This document shows positions 53,368 through 62,228 of a stretch of DNA of 64,000 nt, piece after piece. A program made the position numbers and the translations under genes. The stretch lies in contig NZ_JAABNP010000009.1 of the NCBI RefSeq assembly GCF_009928485.1, positions 1 to 64,000 of the forward strand, written 5' to 3'. The DNA comes from Clostridium sp. C2-6-12. GTDB taxonomy: Bacteria; Bacillota; Clostridia; Clostridiales; Clostridiaceae. The notes below the pieces were generated by a model, which saw nothing but the letters and a program-made list of their open reading frames with translations, searched no databases and was not told the DNA's origin. The number at the start of each line of letters is the position of its first letter. Position 1 is the stretch's first letter.

Positions 53368-55421
53368 TGGCGTTTGAACTAGATTCAGCATTGTTAAAAG
53401 TTATTGATGGAGCTCAAAAAGCTCAAAAGCATCAGAAAGTATGAAAGCAATATCTAAAGCGTCAGAATCAGTAAGTAAACTTGAAAGTAGCATTAAAGAT
53501 ACAAGAGATGCAATAGGAAATACAACCTCAGCTGTTTCTAATTTTATACAAGCATGTACAGATAATACCGGAGAAAGATCTTTTCAAAATATTGGAGAGA
53601 AAGCTAATGATGTAGTTAAATCAATATCTAATGTATCAAAAACAGTTAATGACATGAAAACTAATTTTAAGAATACAAAAGCTGAGATTGAAAATGTAAA
53701 AAACACTGCATCAAATTTATATAAGACTTTTGCAAGTACAGATTTGGGTAAAAAATCCATTAATTTTATAGGGAAACAGGCTTCCAAGGTATCTCAAAAA
53801 TTTCCTAAATCAAATGGAGGTAAAGGTTCAGGAGTTTTGAATGCTGGAAGGGAATCAATAGGAAAAGTTGTTGATGGAGTTCAGAAAACTAAAAAGGCAA
53901 TAGAAGGTTTAGCGCCAATAGGTTCAAAAGCATCGGAAAGTGTACAAGCAATATCTAAAGCGTCAGAATCAGTAGGTAAAGTTAAAAACAGCTTTAATGA
54001 TACAAAAGATGCAGTAGGAAATGTAAGAACCTCTGTTTCAAATTTAATACAAGCATTTACAGATAACAGTGGGGAAAGATCTATTGGAAATATTGGAGAG
54101 AAAGCTAAAGAGGTAGTTAAATCAGTATCTAATGCATCAAAAACAGTTGAAGATTTGGCAACTAATTTTATAAATGCAAAAGATGAGATTATTAATGTAA
54201 AAAGTACTGTATCGGATTTGTTTAAAACCTTCAAAGATAATGATTTGGTTAAAAAGGCCACTAACGGTATAGGAAAACAAGCTTCAAAAGTAGCTCAAAA
54301 AATTCCTAAATTAAATAGAGCTAAAGCATCAAAGACTGCACAATCAGCTGGAATTGGTGGTAAAGTGTCAAATGCCGTGAATATAGCTAAACAATCAATG
54401 GGAAAAGTTGGTGCGTTAACTCCTTCTCTATCAGCACCATTACAGGGGCTAGCTGGAAGTTTTGAAAAAATTAAAGGAGTAGTATCAAAGAGCTTTTCAT
54501 CTATATTTGGAATTTTTACTAAATTGCCATTACCTCTTCTAGTAGTAATTGGAGTAGTTGGATTGTTAGCAGCAGCATTTGCTACAAATTTTGGTGGAAT
54601 AAGAGATATAGTTATGGGAGTATTTAATAAAATTTCAGGTGCTGTAAAAGCTGCAATAGACATCTTCAAGAAAACAGGAAGCGCTGCTCAAGGAATAGGA
54701 GCATTATTTACTAATTTATTTGGAGCTAAGGTTGGAAATATTGTGACACAGACAATTAATAAAATAATAGCAGTAGTTAAATCAGTAGTAACATTTATTC
54801 AAGCTAATATGCCTAAAATAAAGAGTATAATTGAAAATGTATTTAAAGGAATTCAATCAGTTTGGAATTCTATTTTAAAGCCAGTTTTGTCTTTTGCAAT
54901 TCAAATCTTCGGTAAGTTAATAAGCTTTGTAATATCTAACTGGCCACTTATAAAACAAACTATTACAATAGTTATGACTGCTATTAAAACTGTTATTACA
55001 ACAGTTTTAAATGTAATAATGTCTTTTTGGAATGCTCATGGGCAAACTATAAAAACAGTTGTAGGTGCAGCTTTTAATAATATAAAAACAATAATTTCAA
55101 CTGTACTTAGTGTAGTTACAGGAGTAATTAAAACTGTGATGCAAATTATAAATGGAGATTGGTCAGGTGCATGGAATACTATAAAAAGTACTGTAGGAAC
55201 AGTATTTAATGGAGCTGTAGACATAGTGAAAAATATTATAACAGCTATAGGTGCAGTCTTTAAAGATATGGCCAAAACTGCAATTACTTGGGGAAAAGAT
55301 TTTGTTGATGGAATTATAAATGGAATAAAATCTAAAATTGAAGGAATTACTGAAGCAGTTACAGGAATTGCTGATAAAATAAGATCCTTCCTTCATTTTT
55401 CAGTTCCAGATCAAGGTCCGT
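53367..55421 (+). CDS. Tape measure protein, exon 1 (XkdO-like), with one frameshift near its start
   Basis: This is the main part of the tape measure, which sets tail length; about 685 residues. ATG at 53367 overlaps the previous stop and gives MAFELDSALLKVIDGAQK. The frame then stops at 53442-53444, while the long frame opens from about 53408 (SSKASESM...). One extra A in the run 53416-53420 would join them. Translation could otherwise restart at ATG 53441, which overlaps that stop as ATGA. The first part holds two repeats of about 168 residues (from about 53430 and 53930). A hydrophobic segment (LPLLVVIGVVGLLAAAF) and amphipathic C-terminal region follow. The exon ends ...VPDQGP plus one base. 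Confidence 0.85.
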
Positions 55422-56966
55422 TAATGTTAGCGGCTTAATGCAGCAATGTATTTCGAAAAACCATGTGAACCTATAAATATAGGGTGTGTATGATAAAAAA
55501 AATCATATGCTAACGATGAAAACTAAGTTTTATTTGTTTAAAATAAATATATAAAAGGTATACTATATAAATAAAATAGATTAATAATTAAGGTGTGTTT
55601 ATTATGATAAAAAAGACACATGAACAATTTTGCAATGAAGTTTATTCACTATCTAAAAATGAATATACAGTGCTTGGTCATTATGAAAAAAATTCTATAA
55701 AAATTAGAATGAAGCATAATGAATGTGGATATGAATATGAAGTGTTACCAAGTAATTTTCTAAAAGGTAGAAGATGTCCTAAATGTTTTGGAACTCCTAA
55801 GAAAACTACAGAGAAATTCATGGAAGAAGTTTTTAGAAAATTTGGCGATGAGTATAAAGTTTTAGATGAATATAAAACTAATAACGATAAGATACTTATT
55901 AAACATGCTAAATGTAATTATAAGTGGTATTCACTTCCAAGACATTTATTATCCGGTCATTTATGTCCAATGTGTGGTGGTAATTTAAAAAAGGATACAG
56001 ACAAATTTAAGAAACAGATATTCCATATATATAAAGATAAAATAATTATAATTGGAGAGTATAAAAATTCAAATACTAAAATTAAAGTTAAATGTTCCGT
56101 TGATGGTTACGAATGGGAAGCATATCCTTATAATCTACTAAAAGGATCTAGTTGCCCTAGATGTAAAGGCAATGAGAGATATACTACAAAAAGGTTTGAA
56201 GAAAAAATATTTGATTTATATAATGATGAATATAGTATTTTGGATCAATATGTTAATAGTAAGAGTAAAATACTTATAAGGCATAATAAGTGCAATCATA
56301 CTTGGAGAGTAAGTCCTTCAAGTATATTAAGTGGGTATGGGTGCCCTAAATGTAATGAGAGCCGTGGAGAAAAGAAGATTTGCGCTTATTTAGAGAAGAA
56401 AAAAATAAAATATATTCAGGAATATAAGTTTTGTGATTGTAAATATAAAAGATTATTACCATTTGATTTTTATTTACCAGATTATAATATTTGTATTGAG
56501 TATGATGGTGAGCAACATTTTAAAGCATATAGATTTTCGGATAGAGAAAAGGCAATAAAAAAATTAAGCATAATACAAATTAGAGATGAAATTAAAACAA
56601 ACTATTGCAAAAGTAATAATATTACATTGATTAGAATACCTTACACAGAATTAAAGAATATAGATAATTTTTTAAAGAGTGCAATACCATAGCACTCTTA
56701 TTATTTTAAACAAATATAAATATGTCAATATCGTGCCAAGCCTAGAAATAGGAAGGTGTAACGACTATTCCGAGAGGAAGTACATTCTACGTGAAAATCG
56801 TAGTTTGGAAGTGCATGGGCTCTTTTTAAGAGCATGAGATAGTCTAATCCGATTCTTAATCATACAAAGCAAAATAACAAGCCAATAAAACTAATATATT
56901 AATTCGCTTTTCTTAGTATGATTAAAATGAATGTTAAAGTATTCCGAAAGGAACGGTATAATTTTG
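55422..56966 (+). mobile_element. Group I intron in the tape-measure gene, carrying an endonuclease ORF
   Basis: The tape-measure frame is broken here and resumes at 56967; joining 55421 to 56967 restores GPL-TDYETWMPDF in frame. The last exon base is T and the last intron base is G, as the group I rule demands. P1 is clear: exon CCGT pairs with intron GCGG, with a T.G wobble at the splice site and an extended TA/TA stem with loop ATGT. Core pieces are present, such as CTAACGATGAAAACTAAG near 55512, and P7: GACTAT (56763-56768) with ATAGTC (56839-56844). A P9-like stem is formed by TTAATCATAC (56856-56865) and GTATGATTAA (56916-56925). Confidence 0.88.
55604..56692 (+). CDS. Intron-encoded endonuclease with zinc-ribbon repeats (EDxHD/Vsr-like)
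   Basis: A 362-residue protein inside the group I intron. Residues 1-260 hold four repeats of about 65 residues, each with a pattern like F..E......Y..L..Y.......I...H..C.Y.W...P..L..G..CP.C (DUF723-like). They carry zinc-binding CxxC pairs (CPKC, CPMC, CPRC, CPKC) and probably bind DNA. The C-terminal domain (about 265-362) reads PFDFYLPDYNICIEYDGEQHF, the core of a Vsr/EDxHD-like PD-(D/E)xK nuclease. It would cut intronless tape-measure alleles and spread the intron. ATG at 55604 follows AAGGTG. Its stop is followed by the 3' half of the intron core. Confidence 0.9.
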   Translation: MIKKTHEQFCNEVYSLSKNEYTVLGHYEKNSIKIRMKHNECGYEYEVLPSNFLKGRRCPKCFGTPKKTTEKFMEEVFRKFGDEYKVLDEYKTNNDKILIKHAKCNYKWYSLPRHLLSGHLCPMCGGNLKKDTDKFKKQIFHIYKDKIIIIGEYKNSNTKIKVKCSVDGYEWEAYPYNLLKGSSCPRCKGNERYTTKRFEEKIFDLYNDEYSILDQYVNSKSKILIRHNKCNHTWRVSPSSILSGYGCPKCNESRGEKKICAYLEKKKIKYIQEYKFCDCKYKRLLPFDFYLPDYNICIEYDGEQHFKAYRFSDREKAIKKLSIIQIRDEIKTNYCKSNNITLIRIPYTELKNIDNFLKSAIP

Positions 56967-57295
56967 TAACAGATTACGAAACCTGGATGCCAGACTTTAT
57001 GAAGGGCATGGGAACTGGTATTAAAGTTAATACTCATTTAGTAACTGATCCTGTCAAAGACCTTTCTGTTGGTATTAAAACCAATATGAATAAGAATTTA
57101 TCTGGTGGAAGCAAAGCTGTAGGCGTAAACTCAATAGCAACAGGAGCAGCTAAGGAAGACTCAGGACAAAATGGTTTTGCAATAACAATAGCAAAACTAG
57201 CGGATTCTATAATAATTAGGGAAGAAGGCGATATAGATAAAATTGCTACAGCACTAGCAAACAAATTAACTCAAACAGCACTTGGAATGGGATAG
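56967..57295 (+). CDS. Tape measure protein, exon 2
   Basis: The C-terminal 109 codons of the tape measure after intron removal, starting (L)TDYETWMPDFMKGMGTGIKV and ending TQTALGMG. The segment YETWMPDFMKG is what normally follows the SVPDxGPL end of exon 1 in XkdO-like proteins, which supports the junction. An ATG in frame at 56918 lies inside the intron and is not a real start. The next gene begins 13 nt later. Confidence 0.88.
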
Positions 57296-57308
57296 GAGGT
57301 ATTTTTAT

Positions 57309-57788
57309 ATGATAGAATTTTGGTTTAATCAAGGGAGAACCTGGCTGCAACTGCCAGTACCACCTTCTAGTTATTCGCTTAAATTAGGTAATAATAATTC
57401 AGTAATTAATGTTGAATCGATTGGAGAAGTAAATATATTAGGAGACTCAAAGCTTTCAGAGATATCTTTTGAAGGCTTTTTTCCTGCACAAGAATATAAT
57501 TTTTGTGCATATTCAGATATTCCTACACCTTTTGAGTGCGTAGCACAAATAGAAAAGTGGAGGAAAAGTAAGAAGCCTATAAGGGTAGTTCTCACAAATA
57601 CACCTATTAATGATTTATTCTCAATAGAAACCTTTGAATATGGTGAAAGAGATGGTACTAGAGATGTATATTTTACTTTGAATTTGAAACAATACAAGGT
57701 AATCAAATTGAATCAAAAGCTTGTAGGTAAATGGGGGGCAAGTTTTAGTTTTACAGATTCAAATAATATATTGGGTGGTAACGTATGA
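57309..57788 (+). CDS. Tail/baseplate protein, XkdP N-terminal part without LysM
   Basis: A 159-residue protein matching the N-terminal domain of XkdP-like tail proteins (LQLPVPPSSYSLKLGNNN, EISFEGFFPAQEYNFC, VQIEKWRKSKKPIRVVLT). Relatives continue with a C-terminal LysM that grips peptidoglycan; none is found here or in the 60 nt after the stop. The end (WGASFSFTDSNNILGGNV) looks like a natural terminus or an old deletion. ATG at 57309 follows ATAGGAGGT. It is probably a baseplate hub-to-tube connector. Confidence 0.82.
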   Translation: MIEFWFNQGRTWLQLPVPPSSYSLKLGNNNSVINVESIGEVNILGDSKLSEISFEGFFPAQEYNFCAYSDIPTPFECVAQIEKWRKSKKPIRVVLTNTPINDLFSIETFEYGERDGTRDVYFTLNLKQYKVIKLNQKLVGKWGASFSFTDSNNILGGNV

Positions 57789-57848
57789 TTAAATTGTTAG
57801 ATAAAAAAGCTAAATGCCAATATATCTTTAAGATATTAGGTGAAGAAT

Positions 57849-58853
57849 ATGATTAAAATATATAGTTTATATGATGGCTGGAATTTAACAGATATAACCC
57901 CAGTATGTAAAAGTGTTGAATTATCAGCATCTGTAGATCAGCCAGCCAGAAGATGTTCATTTAGTATGATTTATTCAATATTAGATGAAAAGCAGCCTAG
58001 AGTTCAAATAGGTCCAGGTACCTTAATTAGCATTGTTGAAGAGGAGCATGGAGAGATCTTTAGAGGAGAAGTGGTGGATAGAACCTTAGGCAGCTCAAAT
58101 CAGGAGGAAACCTTCACTTGCTATGACTATATGAGATTTATTATGAATTCATCAACGAGCATGAATATTAAAAATATGCCACCTGAAAATGTTGCAGCTA
58201 AAGCTTGTGAAGAGGTCAATATAAAACAAGGGAATATAGTAACTACAGGTGTTCCAATCAATAGATTATGTTTAGATAAAACCTATTATAACATAATAAT
58301 GCAGTGTTATAGCGAGGTAAGTAAACTAAATGGAAAACAATATATTCCTATAATGAAAGCTGATCAATTAAGCATAATTGAAAAAGGACAAGTTATTTCA
58401 AATTACACACTTCAATCCAGTAATAAGGATGTATACAACAATAACATTATAGATTTGAATTATAAAGATTCTTTGGAAAATATGGTGAATAGGGTTGTTA
58501 TGTTTGATGTTAATGGAAATTATGTAGATAAAGTTGAAAATACAGAAGCTATAAAAAACTATGGTGTTTTCCAAACAAGTTATGGAGTAGAAGATGATAA
58601 GGATAATTATACAGTAGCGAAAAATAAATTATATGGCTTCAATGAAGAAATATCAATTGAAGCTATTGGGGATTATAGCTGCATAACAGGATATGCAGCT
58701 AAGACCAAGATATGGTATTTAGGTTTATTGCAAAATGCTACAGTATATATCAATGCAGATTCTCATACTTGGGAATGTGGAACAGGAAAATACACTATGA
58801 AGCTGACAGTAAGTTTAACAAATAAAATGGATTTACAGGAGGTGGATAATTAA
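57849..58853 (+). CDS. Baseplate hub protein (XkdQ-like, gpD fold)
   Basis: A 334-residue homologue of XkdQ, related to the phage late-control gene D/gp27 hub. It forms the centre of the baseplate. Typical segments are FSMIYSILDEKQPRVQIGPGTLISI, FRGEVVDRTLGSS and YDYMRFIMNSS. ATG at 57849 follows TTAGGTG. Its stop overlaps the ATG of the next gene by one base (TAATG). Confidence 0.9.
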   Translation: MIKIYSLYDGWNLTDITPVCKSVELSASVDQPARRCSFSMIYSILDEKQPRVQIGPGTLISIVEEEHGEIFRGEVVDRTLGSSNQEETFTCYDYMRFIMNSSTSMNIKNMPPENVAAKACEEVNIKQGNIVTTGVPINRLCLDKTYYNIIMQCYSEVSKLNGKQYIPIMKADQLSIIEKGQVISNYTLQSSNKDVYNNNIIDLNYKDSLENMVNRVVMFDVNGNYVDKVENTEAIKNYGVFQTSYGVEDDKDNYTVAKNKLYGFNEEISIEAIGDYSCITGYAAKTKIWYLGLLQNATVYINADSHTWECGTGKYTMKLTVSLTNKMDLQEVDN

Positions 58854-59179
58854 TGGATCCTTATGTGAAAATTTTAAATTTAATGACAAAGAAAGGTGCA
58901 GAATCTAATCCATTAAGCATTTGTATTGGAAAGGTTATATCGCCGCCCCCTGAAATTATAATCCAAACAAATAATATACAGCTATATAAGGATGATCTTT
59001 ATATAGCTGATTATTTATTACAAGGATATTCTCGAAATGTATCCATAGCGCCTAATTGTACAGGAAATATAATAACAGCTAAGGATACAATTAAAGTTGG
59101 TGACGAACTTGCGGTTTTACCTACGGTGGATAATCAAACATGGATAATACTTTGTAAGGTGGTGAAATGTGATGGTTAA
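58853..59179 (+). CDS. DUF2577 tail protein (XkdR-like)
   Basis: A 108-residue DUF2577 protein, always found just after XkdQ in PBSX-like clusters. It has an OB-fold-like beta pattern (CIGKVISPPPEIIIQTNNIQLYKDDLYIADYLL). It is probably part of the spike or hub. It overlaps the previous gene by one base and the next by a few bases. Confidence 0.88.
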   Translation: MDPYVKILNLMTKKGAESNPLSICIGKVISPPPEIIIQTNNIQLYKDDLYIADYLLQGYSRNVSIAPNCTGNIITAKDTIKVGDELAVLPTVDNQTWIILCKVVKCDG

Positions 59180-59615
59180 CATATTGCCAGAAGCTAATTC
59201 AAATTTAGCAAATGTAATTGCTTCATTTACAGCAGAGGAAACAGAAGTAAGAAGTATCCCAAAGGAGTATGCTTGGGATTTTGAAAAGAATGATTTTAAG
59301 CTAAAGGATGGAAAGTTTCAAATAGTAGAAGGAATAGAGGCTTTAAAGATTTGGATATGGAAAGCTCTTAAAACAAGTAAATATATTTATCCAATTTATA
59401 GTGACAAATATGGACAGGAATTTGAGCAGTTGGTTGGAAAAGGGATTAGTAAAAGCTTGGCTGAAAGTGAGGCGGAAAGATTAACTTTAGAATGTTTAAA
59501 AGAAAATGAACACATTCTAGGTATTAGTAATTTTAGGGCTGATAAAAGTAATGATATATTAAAAATTACATTTACAGCAATAACTGATTGTGGGGAGGTG
59601 ATAATTGATGTATGA
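59172..59615 (+). CDS. DUF2634 tail protein (XkdS-like, gp25-type)
   Basis: A 147-residue DUF2634/XkdS protein, related to the gp25 lysozyme-like baseplate sheath initiator. YAWDFEKNDFKLKDGK and ALKIWIWKALKTSKYIYPIYSDKYGQEFE are typical. ATG at 59172 follows GGTGGTG. It overlaps both neighbours by a few bases, so translation is coupled. Confidence 0.9.
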   Translation: MVNILPEANSNLANVIASFTAEETEVRSIPKEYAWDFEKNDFKLKDGKFQIVEGIEALKIWIWKALKTSKYIYPIYSDKYGQEFEQLVGKGISKSLAESEAERLTLECLKENEHILGISNFRADKSNDILKITFTAITDCGEVIIDV

Positions 59616-60696
59616 AAATAATACAGAAAAAGTTTTAAAAGAGGAAATGCTAAGTAGTATTGATTCAGGTATATCCAAAAGTGAAGGATATTTTGTTTAT
59701 GATGCAATTGCACCAGCTGCAAAAAAAATATCAGAATGTTACACTGCTTTAAATACAATTTTAAAATTAATGTTTGGAGATCCAGCACCAGATATTCCTC
59801 AAGAAGATTACGATAAATTTATAGATAAAGATGCAGCAAGACATGGATTAAAGCGAAAACAAGGAATACATTCAATAGGTGAAGTAACCTTTACTGGTAT
59901 TGATAATTCTATGATTAATGAAAACAGCATTGTCCAAACTATTGAAGGATTAAGATACCAAGTAACAGCTCAAGGGAAAATAGTAAATGGTAAATGTACT
60001 TTAGGAATTAAAGCAATGGAAATTGGCTCAAAATATAATGTACCATCAAATACTATAGTTCAAATTCCAATTAAAATTAATGGAATAATTAGCGTAAGTA
60101 ATGTAAATCCAACTACTAGTGGTACTGATACAGAAACTAGTGAGGAACTGCTTGTAAGAATAATATCAAAAGAAAGAGATGAAAGTAGTAGTGGAAATGT
60201 ATATGACTATGAAAAATGGGCAATGGAAGTGTCTGGTGTTGAGTCTGTTAAGGTAAAACCACTTTGGAATGGAAATGGCACTGTAAAAATAATAGTTGCA
60301 GGAGACAATAGCACTCAATTAGATGATACTATACTTCAAAAAGTAAAAGAATATATTGACCCACACGATGGACAGGGATTTGGAAAGGCTCCTATAGGTG
60401 CTACGGTTACTGTAATATCAGTGACTCCTATAAAAATAGATGTAAAAATTCAGGGGTTAATCATAGAGAATAAATTCAGTTTGGAAGATGTACAGATTAA
60501 TATTAAAAAATCACTTGATTCATATTTTAAAAAGTTACCAGCTGGAGGCACTGTTAAGATAAATGCTGTTGAAGCTGTAATAATGATGACAGAAGGAGTG
60601 AATGATCTAGCTTCAATAAAGATAAATGATCAAACCCAAAATATACGAGTTCTTGATGAAAATAAAGCATCTTTAGGAGGTATAACTTATGAATAA
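59608..60696 (+). CDS. Baseplate J-like wedge protein (XkdT-like)
   Basis: A 362-residue gpJ/gp47-like wedge protein that builds the rim of the baseplate. Segments KRKQGIHSIGEVTFTG, TDTETSEELLVRI and the C-terminal GITYE fit the family. ATG at 59608 follows GAGGTG; its start lies inside the end of the previous gene. Confidence 0.93.
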   Translation: MYENNTEKVLKEEMLSSIDSGISKSEGYFVYDAIAPAAKKISECYTALNTILKLMFGDPAPDIPQEDYDKFIDKDAARHGLKRKQGIHSIGEVTFTGIDNSMINENSIVQTIEGLRYQVTAQGKIVNGKCTLGIKAMEIGSKYNVPSNTIVQIPIKINGIISVSNVNPTTSGTDTETSEELLVRIISKERDESSSGNVYDYEKWAMEVSGVESVKVKPLWNGNGTVKIIVAGDNSTQLDDTILQKVKEYIDPHDGQGFGKAPIGATVTVISVTPIKIDVKIQGLIIENKFSLEDVQINIKKSLDSYFKKLPAGGTVKINAVEAVIMMTEGVNDLASIKINDQTQNIRVLDENKASLGGITYE

Positions 60697-60740
60697 GCTG
60701 CCTTTTAGAAGATGTTATTTATTATGGGGAGAGGTTATTT

Positions 60741-61436
60741 ATGAGTAAGGAATCAGAAGTGAATTTATTTATAAATAAAGCCCTAAAAAATGAAGCAGAA
60801 AATATTAATTGTGCAGAAAAATTAAAGAGCTATGTTCCTGAAGAAATACAAAATAGTTATGTTTTTAAGGAAATATTTAAAGCATATGGAGATATGTTTG
60901 AGAAATTAGAAGTAGATATTTCAGATTTATTTTTGCAAATCCTGCCTCAAACGGCTTCGGAATGGGGAATAAGTCTTTGGGAAAAGCGTATTGGTTTAAC
61001 AACTAATAATTCAAGATCGCTTGTGGAAAGAAGAGCTAGAGTGTTAGCAAAGCTTATAAATAAAAGTACAACTACAGTTAGAGTAATACAGGAAATTTGT
61101 AAAATCTACTTTGAAAAATCTGATGTTATACAATACAATTCAGAATATTATTTTGAACTAAATTTATCTACAAAGTTAGGGTTTCCAAAGGCTATAGATA
61201 GTTTATATGAAATTATAGAGATAGTTAAGCCTGCTCATTTGAGAGTGAATTATAAAATATCATCTGAATTACAATCTAAATTTTATGTTGCAGCAGGAAA
61301 TTTAGTTGGTGAAAGAATAATAGTTTATCCATATGTTTCGAAAAAAATAGAAATAAAATCTCAAGTTTTTGTTCCTATAAGTGATTATTTACAAATGGAA
61401 AAAGTGACAATTTATCCGAAGGAGGGAAAAAGTTAA
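60741..61436 (+). CDS. DUF2313 (YmfQ-like) tail wedge protein
   Basis: A 231-residue protein of the YmfQ/DUF2313 family, equivalent to phage gpI, which joins wedge and fibres. KSYVPEEIQNSYVFKEIFKAYG and TASEWGISLWEKRIGLTTN are characteristic. ATG follows GGGGAGAGG. The stop shares one base with the next start. Confidence 0.92.
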   Translation: MSKESEVNLFINKALKNEAENINCAEKLKSYVPEEIQNSYVFKEIFKAYGDMFEKLEVDISDLFLQILPQTASEWGISLWEKRIGLTTNNSRSLVERRARVLAKLINKSTTTVRVIQEICKIYFEKSDVIQYNSEYYFELNLSTKLGFPKAIDSLYEIIEIVKPAHLRVNYKISSELQSKFYVAAGNLVGERIIVYPYVSKKIEIKSQVFVPISDYLQMEKVTIYPKEGKS

Positions 61437-62212
61437 TGTCTGAAAGTTTTTATACAATTTTAACAAGTATAGGAAAGGCTAAAATAGCTAATAGCGCTGG
61501 ATTTGGAACTAAAGTTAATATTAGCAAATATAAGATTGGAGATGGAGGCGGTCAATATTATGAACCTTCAGAGCAGCAAATAGATTTACTACATCCAGTA
61601 TATGAGGGGAAAATAAACAACATAAAAATAAATGAAGAAAATCCTAATTGGATTTGTTTTGAATTGGTATTACCTTCTAATGTTGGTGGTTTTTTTATTC
61701 GTGAATATGGTATTTTCGATGATGAAGGAGATATGATAGCTATAGCAAAATGCCCTGAAAGTTATAAACCACTGATGGTTGATGGGGCAGCAAAGGAAAT
61801 GTCTTTAGAGTTGGTTTTAGCAGTTTCAAATGTAGAAGCTGTCAAGTTAGAAATAGATAAAACACTAATATTTATAACAAAAAAGGATTTTGATAATCTT
61901 TCTGATGAAATATTTCCAAGCAATCAGTTAATAACTATAAATCATAATTTAAATTGTTATCCTAGTGTAAGAGCAATTGTATCAAATTATGGACTTGGAC
62001 TTGGAAAACTTGGAATTACTCCAATAGGAGGTACTGAAAGTTATTCTATTGAATGTAAGACCTGTTTTCTAGATAGAAATAATATAAAAATATATGTACC
62101 GGATAAGTATTTTCTTAAAAATCCTATTTTGAAAAGTATAGGAGAAACTCAATATGTTTTAACGTTTAGTGACTCAGTAATGAGTATTCTAATAGATTTA
62201 ATTACAAGATAA
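61436..62212 (+). CDS. Tail fibre protein, N-terminal DUF3751 type
   Basis: A 258-residue tail fibre or collar protein. The N-terminal part (SESFYTILTSIGKAKIANSAGFGTKVNISKYKIGDGGG) is the P2 gpH-like fibre attachment domain. The rest holds beta-rich sequence and would contact the next fibre gene. It overlaps gpI by one base. GTTTATATT-like promoter features are absent, in keeping with one long operon. Confidence 0.88.
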   Translation: MSESFYTILTSIGKAKIANSAGFGTKVNISKYKIGDGGGQYYEPSEQQIDLLHPVYEGKINNIKINEENPNWICFELVLPSNVGGFFIREYGIFDDEGDMIAIAKCPESYKPLMVDGAAKEMSLELVLAVSNVEAVKLEIDKTLIFITKKDFDNLSDEIFPSNQLITINHNLNCYPSVRAIVSNYGLGLGKLGITPIGGTESYSIECKTCFLDRNNIKIYVPDKYFLKNPILKSIGETQYVLTFSDSVMSILIDLITR

Positions 62213-62228
62213 GAAGGAGAGGATAAAA

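Noticed and set aside
53412..53430. A second programmed frameshift at the start of the tape measure
   Set aside because: The zero-frame codons CAA AAA GCT do not make an X_XXY_YYZ site; a lost base or a sequence error explains it better.
56918..57295. A separate gene starting at ATG 56918
   Set aside because: Its first 16 codons lie inside the group I intron; only the part from 56967 is a real exon.
57785..57856. A 23-residue ORF between XkdP-like and XkdQ-like genes
   Set aside because: It lies mostly in the RBS region of the next gene and has no conserved features; chance is more likely.
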